Origin: Varibaculum timonense_A
GTDB lineage: Bacteria > Actinomycetota > Actinomycetes > Actinomycetales > Actinomycetaceae
Reading direction: 5' to 3'
Length of the DNA stretch: 64,000 nt
Assembly: GCF_027694345.1 (NCBI RefSeq)
Contig: NZ_JAQEVU010000001.1
Location: forward strand, 186,001-250,000
Below, piece by piece: positions 60,764 to 64,000 of this stretch. The notes beneath the pieces were generated by a model, which did not search any database, was not told where the DNA came from, and saw only the letters and a list, made by a program, of their open reading frames with translations. The translations under genes and the position numbers were made by a program. Numbering within the stretch: the first letter of the stretch is position 1; each line of letters opens with the position of its first letter.

Positions 60764-62076
60764 TGGGGGGTACGCTCAGATTAGAGCAGCTGTTTTCAAC
60801 TGCTGATAAAGGACGGTTCCCGGATAAAATTGGGGCTTCACCGGGTTCTTCCCGCCGGGATTCTCCGGTTTCTCTAACTACCTTAAAGCCGGGTTTTGCC
60901 CTGTATATTCATGTTCCTTTTTGTAGGGTACGCTGTGGATATTGTGACTTTAACACCTACGTGAACGATTTTGGTTCTGGGGCAAACCGGGAAAGCTATC
61001 ATCAATCTGCGCTTAAAGAAATCAGGTTAGCGACCAGTTTTTTGCGGGAGCGAAACCTGACCATACCCCCGCTTTCCTCGGTTTATTTCGGAGGAGGTAC
61101 TCCTACTTTGCTTCCCTCAAAGGCGTTGAGGATGATTTTAGAGGAGGTAAGGAGTGCCTGGGGGATAGCTGCGGGGGCGGAGGTCTCGATTGAAGCGAAC
61201 CCGGACACTATAACCGAGCAGGTAGCTCAGGATTTAGCGGCGAGTGGGTTTACGCGAGTCTCTTTGGGAATGCAATCAGCGGTTCCTAAAGTGTTGGCTA
61301 CTTTGGATCGCACGCATAGCCCTAAGAACCTTCCAAACGCGGTGGCAGCGCTGCGTAGAGCAGGTCTAGCGGTTTCCTTGGATTTAATTTATGGAACTCC
61401 GGGGGAATCTCTAGCGGATTGGGAAACGTCCTTACAGGAGGCTTTGAGGCTGGAGGCTGACCATATTAGCGCCTATTCTTTGGTGATTGAGCCGGGAACC
61501 AAAATGCACGCCCTAGTGAAAAGGGGAAAACTACCTCCGATTAACCCCGATAGCCAGGCGGAAAAATATGAAATGGCAGATGCGCTCCTTGCGGAAGCGG
61601 GTTTTGTTTGGTACGAGATTTCCAATTGGGCAAGGCTTAAGGAAGGGGAGAATCTTCCCAGCCCCACTATTCCGGATGCTACCTATTTGACGAACGTTTC
61701 CCGTCATAACCTGGCGTATTGGCGGGACTGGAACTGGTGGGGGATTGGACCGGGCGCGCATTCTCATCTCGGCCAGGTGCGGTGGTGGAATCAGAAGCAT
61801 CCGCGGACCTATGCTGAGCAGGTAAGTGCCGGTCAGCTCCCAGTTGAAGATGGGGAAGTGCTTGATAAATCCGGACGTGAGTTAGAGCGGATTATGCTGG
61901 GACTGCGAACCGCAGCGGGAGTAAAATCCCTGACCGCAGCGGAAAAAACTCGGCTAGCAGGGCTAGTAGCTAGCGGCTATTTACAGGAAGAAGCAGCCGC
62001 TCGCGGTGAGGCGATATTAACTTTGCGCGGACGTTTAATGGCTGACTATGTTACTGGTCAGCTACTGGGCTGGTAG
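60763..62076 (+). CDS. hemW: radical SAM heme chaperone HemW-like protein
   Basis: The protein has 437 residues. The radical-SAM motif is CRVRCGYCDF (CxxxCxxC), near residue 53, preceded by ALYIHVPFC. SVYFGGGTPTLLP, IEANPDTIT and ISAYSLVIEPGT follow, typical of HemW/HemN. Members once called coproporphyrinogen oxidases mostly carry heme. GTG 60763 overlaps trmB by one base; about 40 extra residues precede the core. The operon lepA-trmB-hemW ends here, convergent with the DUF3097 gene. Confidence 0.9.
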   Translation: MGGTLRLEQLFSTADKGRFPDKIGASPGSSRRDSPVSLTTLKPGFALYIHVPFCRVRCGYCDFNTYVNDFGSGANRESYHQSALKEIRLATSFLRERNLTIPPLSSVYFGGGTPTLLPSKALRMILEEVRSAWGIAAGAEVSIEANPDTITEQVAQDLAASGFTRVSLGMQSAVPKVLATLDRTHSPKNLPNAVAALRRAGLAVSLDLIYGTPGESLADWETSLQEALRLEADHISAYSLVIEPGTKMHALVKRGKLPPINPDSQAEKYEMADALLAEAGFVWYEISNWARLKEGENLPSPTIPDATYLTNVSRHNLAYWRDWNWWGIGPGAHSHLGQVRWWNQKHPRTYAEQVSAGQLPVEDGEVLDKSGRELERIMLGLRTAAGVKSLTAAEKTRLAGLVASGYLQEEAAARGEAILTLRGRLMADYVTGQLLGW

Positions 62077-62964
62077 CTAGCGGGTGTCGGCGGCGGTAAC
62101 GAAATCAATTAGGGACTCTACCGGCCCTAAAAGACCGGGTTCTAGGTCGCGCCAGTCGCGCACTTGCCGCAAAATATGTTTCCAACCCTGAGCAATATCC
62201 GCTTGGGTTGCAGCCGGCAAGCCTAGCGCTTGCAGGCTGCCCACTTTAATATCGGTGCCGCGCGGCACCTGCGGCCAAGTGGATAACCCCACTCGCTGCG
62301 GTTTTACTGCTTGCCACACGTCCACAAAGGGGTGCCCCGCAATCGCGACTGCGTCCTCGCCAAAAGTTTCGATACACTGCTGGGCGATACGCGACTCTTT
62401 AGAGCCGGCTACCAGGTGATCCACTAAAGCACCGATTCTTGTCCGCGGGGTCGGAGCGAACTCGGCTAGCCGCTCTCGAAGATGATCCACCCCGTCCAGG
62501 ATTTCTACTACCACTCCTAACTCGCGCAGGTCATCGCCCCAAACGTGTTCTACTAGCTCCGCGTCGTGGCGTCCTTCTACCCAAATCCGGGAAGCCCGCG
62601 CCACCCGCGCTCGGCGCTTGTCCTGGCGAGGGTCGCGGCGTGAACCCGAATTAGTGGCAGCGCGACCAGTTGCCAATTTAGGAGAGTTTTCGTTTTTCAC
62701 TTTAGGTGCGGGAGCCCGTAGTTCTACCGGTTTCCCGTCAATCCAAAAACCGGCTCCTAGTGGGAAAGCCCGCACTATGCCACGCCGATCCTCCAGCTCC
62801 ACCAGATACATTCCCCCGGATTTATAACAGCGCAAGACCGCGCCTACAAAACCGGTCATCACGTCCTCAACTACCAGGCCGCGGGTAGCAGCCACCGGGC
62901 GGGAAGCAGGGAGCTTGCGCCAATTGTCGTTAGCGAGGACGTCTTTTCCGTAGCGATCTAACAC
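62077..62964 (-). CDS. DUF3097 family protein
   Basis: The protein has 295 residues. The pattern MLDRYGKDVL, then an SH3-like N-terminal domain (GFVGAVLRCYKSGGMYLVELEDRRG), a basic linker and a Toprim-like core (SRIWVEGRHDAELVEHVWGDDLRELGVVVEILDGVDHLRERL; IGALVDHLVAGSKESRIAQ) matches DUF3097, found near lepA/hemW in actinobacteria. The WVEGRHDAEL and ALVDHLVAGSKE segments resemble Toprim acid motifs, hinting at nucleic-acid enzymology; this is an inference. Its stop abuts the hemW stop. Confidence 0.85.
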   Translation of the reverse strand: MLDRYGKDVLANDNWRKLPASRPVAATRGLVVEDVMTGFVGAVLRCYKSGGMYLVELEDRRGIVRAFPLGAGFWIDGKPVELRAPAPKVKNENSPKLATGRAATNSGSRRDPRQDKRRARVARASRIWVEGRHDAELVEHVWGDDLRELGVVVEILDGVDHLRERLAEFAPTPRTRIGALVDHLVAGSKESRIAQQCIETFGEDAVAIAGHPFVDVWQAVKPQRVGLSTWPQVPRGTDIKVGSLQALGLPAATQADIAQGWKHILRQVRDWRDLEPGLLGPVESLIDFVTAADTR

Positions 62965-62985
62965 GCCCTAACTATAGGGGAAACT

Positions 62986-63795
62986 TTAAGCGCTACAGGC
63001 GATCGCCCCGGCAGAGTCTTCAGATTCGCCACTGCCGGAATAGTTAGGATCCAAAGCCGCCGCCTCTTCGGGACTGACCCAAGCCGGCAACTTGCTCAAG
63101 CGAGAAAGATATTCGCTAATGGCCTCGAAATCACGCAACATTTCGGGAGCGGACGAAGAAAGCACTTGGAAAACCACAAAGGCGCGAATATCGCTTTCGG
63201 TGGGCTGCTCACCAGTAAGGAACGGATTTTCCCGCAACATATCTTCTAGGCGCTCCAAAGTCAGCGAGAAATCCTGGCGAGCTTGCAGCGTAGCTTCACC
63301 GTGAGAAACCGACCAAGACGGGCCAACTAGCTGCTTATTTAGCCAAGCGTCGAGGGTATCTAGTTTTGCTCGCTCCGCTGCCGGGTACAAATCCGGGGCT
63401 TCAAAATGACTAAAAGGTTTCCAGGCGGTGCAAAAATCGAGCAGCATATCGGCGGACTCGGTGGCCACAATCTGGTTACCCCGCTGGGAATCTAGTATCA
63501 CCGGTACGGTTTGCGGGTCATCAGGCTCAAAATTGGGTTGGCGGCGATACAGCTCGCGCGCTGAACGCACCATCAGCAGCGGATCATAGGAATAGCCATC
63601 CCGAATAAACTCGAAACCATCCGGGCCCGATCCGGTAGCGTAACGAACCCCGATTGCGCCCTCTAAACCTAAAAGCCGCCGCGCAATTGTAACCCGGCGA
63701 CAATAAGGGCAGGTGGGAGAAACAACTAGCAGGAAGCGACCGGCCTGTACCGGTAACTCTTCGCTACCAAAACGATAATTCGGAATCATGGACAA
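62986..63795 (-). CDS. glutathionyl-hydroquinone-reductase-like protein
   Basis: The protein has 269 residues with the fold of the Xi-class (ECM4/YqjG-like) glutathione transferases: an N-terminal thioredoxin-like domain with SPTCPYCRRVTIARRLLGL and a helical C-terminal domain (about 125-250). The active-site CPYC starts near residue 33. Actinobacteria often lack glutathione and use mycothiol, so the thiol partner is uncertain. ATG 63795 is used. It lies 21 bases from the DUF3097 start, so the two are likely co-transcribed. Confidence 0.82.
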   Translation of the reverse strand: MSMIPNYRFGSEELPVQAGRFLLVVSPTCPYCRRVTIARRLLGLEGAIGVRYATGSGPDGFEFIRDGYSYDPLLMVRSARELYRRQPNFEPDDPQTVPVILDSQRGNQIVATESADMLLDFCTAWKPFSHFEAPDLYPAAERAKLDTLDAWLNKQLVGPSWSVSHGEATLQARQDFSLTLERLEDMLRENPFLTGEQPTESDIRAFVVFQVLSSSAPEMLRDFEAISEYLSRLSKLPAWVSPEEAAALDPNYSGSGESEDSAGAIACSA

Positions 63796-63945
63796 CTCCT
63801 ATTCTTGGATTCATTCTCATTATGGCAAATGGGTGTTCTCCTCGCGCGTTAAACGGGGCGCTATCTCCGCTGGCAAGGCGCAAGGCTGGACAGCGGTAGC
63901 TCGTAACTCAAGCAAACCGAGAGAAAATGTGGCATAATAAACGGG

Positions 63946-64000
63946 TGCTCCGGGGTCGGTGAAAATCCGAACCGGCGGTAAAGTCCGCGACCCGCCTATA
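63946..64000 (+). ncRNA. FMN riboswitch (RFN element), truncated by window end
   Basis: The stretch contains the conserved RFN core CGGGGTCGGTGAAAATCCG, then AACCGGCGGTAAAGTCCGCG and ACCCGC. This is the start of an FMN-sensing riboswitch that in actinobacteria precedes riboflavin synthesis or transport genes. The 3' half and the gene controlled lie outside the window. Confidence 0.92.

Noticed and set aside
1..64000. CRISPR arrays, rRNA, tRNA, insertion sequences
   Set aside because: I looked at all intergenic stretches for regularly spaced repeats, T-loop-like GTTCGAATC words, and transposase genes, and found none. A tRNA scan could still find a gene I missed.

Overview
The window looks like a chromosomal segment of a mid-GC actinobacterium, most likely an Actinomycetaceae member (Varibaculum or Mobiluncus would fit). 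The evidence is a WhiB regulator, a ClgR-type regulator, DUF3046 next to recA, DUF3097 next to lepA/hemW, a fused LysX, a CGAAC-N4-GTTCG LexA box, an LAxTG sorting signal and moderate GC. The genus is an inference from gene content and order; no database was searched.

Positions 1-535 hold the 3' end of a 2-hydroxyacyl-CoA dehydratase activase-like gene. Positions 722-14,500 are an accessory region, visibly AT-rich at its left end. It contains a large secreted/membrane-anchored protein split by a frameshift in a T7 run and ending in a Lys-Pro repeat tail. Next come five tandem paralogues of a small membrane-anchored protein (one frameshifted) and a Fic protein with its own HTH and a perfect inverted repeat upstream. 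Then come remains of two toxin-antitoxin loci, an unknown membrane protein, and a co-directional AAA ATPase / subtilisin-like protease pair (IetAS-like anti-phage architecture) followed by a RhuM-family gene. It ends in palindromic repeats.

Positions 14,700-40,400 are mostly conserved core genes on the plus strand: rpsO-pnp; an M16 peptidase, lipoprotein, dapB, GNAT, dapA run; rnj-lysX; a degenerate PfkB kinase; ftsK, pgsA, clgR, a DUF3046 gene, SOS box, recA, recX, a CinA-like gene; prfB; and ftsE-ftsX-M23 hydrolase-smpB, the divisome-linked wall hydrolysis module. Positions 40,400-44,033 (minus) carry whiB and an FHA-FtsK protein built like a type VII secretion ATPase. After these come ligA, a cardiolipin-synthase-like gene and gatCAB.

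Positions 51,400-53,100 hold a sortase-anchored surface protein whose promoter spacer contains a G10 run (candidate phase-variable promoter), followed by about 700 bases of palindromic repeats. One repeat family has copies here and at 14.3 kb. Its stem sequences differ between copies while pairing is kept, and its linker motifs are conserved. The right end has a macro-domain protein, msrA, an SGNH hydrolase, rpsT and an S4 protein (minus), then a luciferase-like oxidoreductase, lepA, trmB and hemW (plus), DUF3097 and a glutathionyl-hydroquinone-reductase-like protein (minus). The window closes inside an FMN riboswitch.

The best candidates for undescribed biology are the split surface protein plus five-paralogue array (722-6435), the covarying hairpin repeat family, the G10 promoter, and the word GAGGACG, which seems several-fold more frequent than chance across the window.
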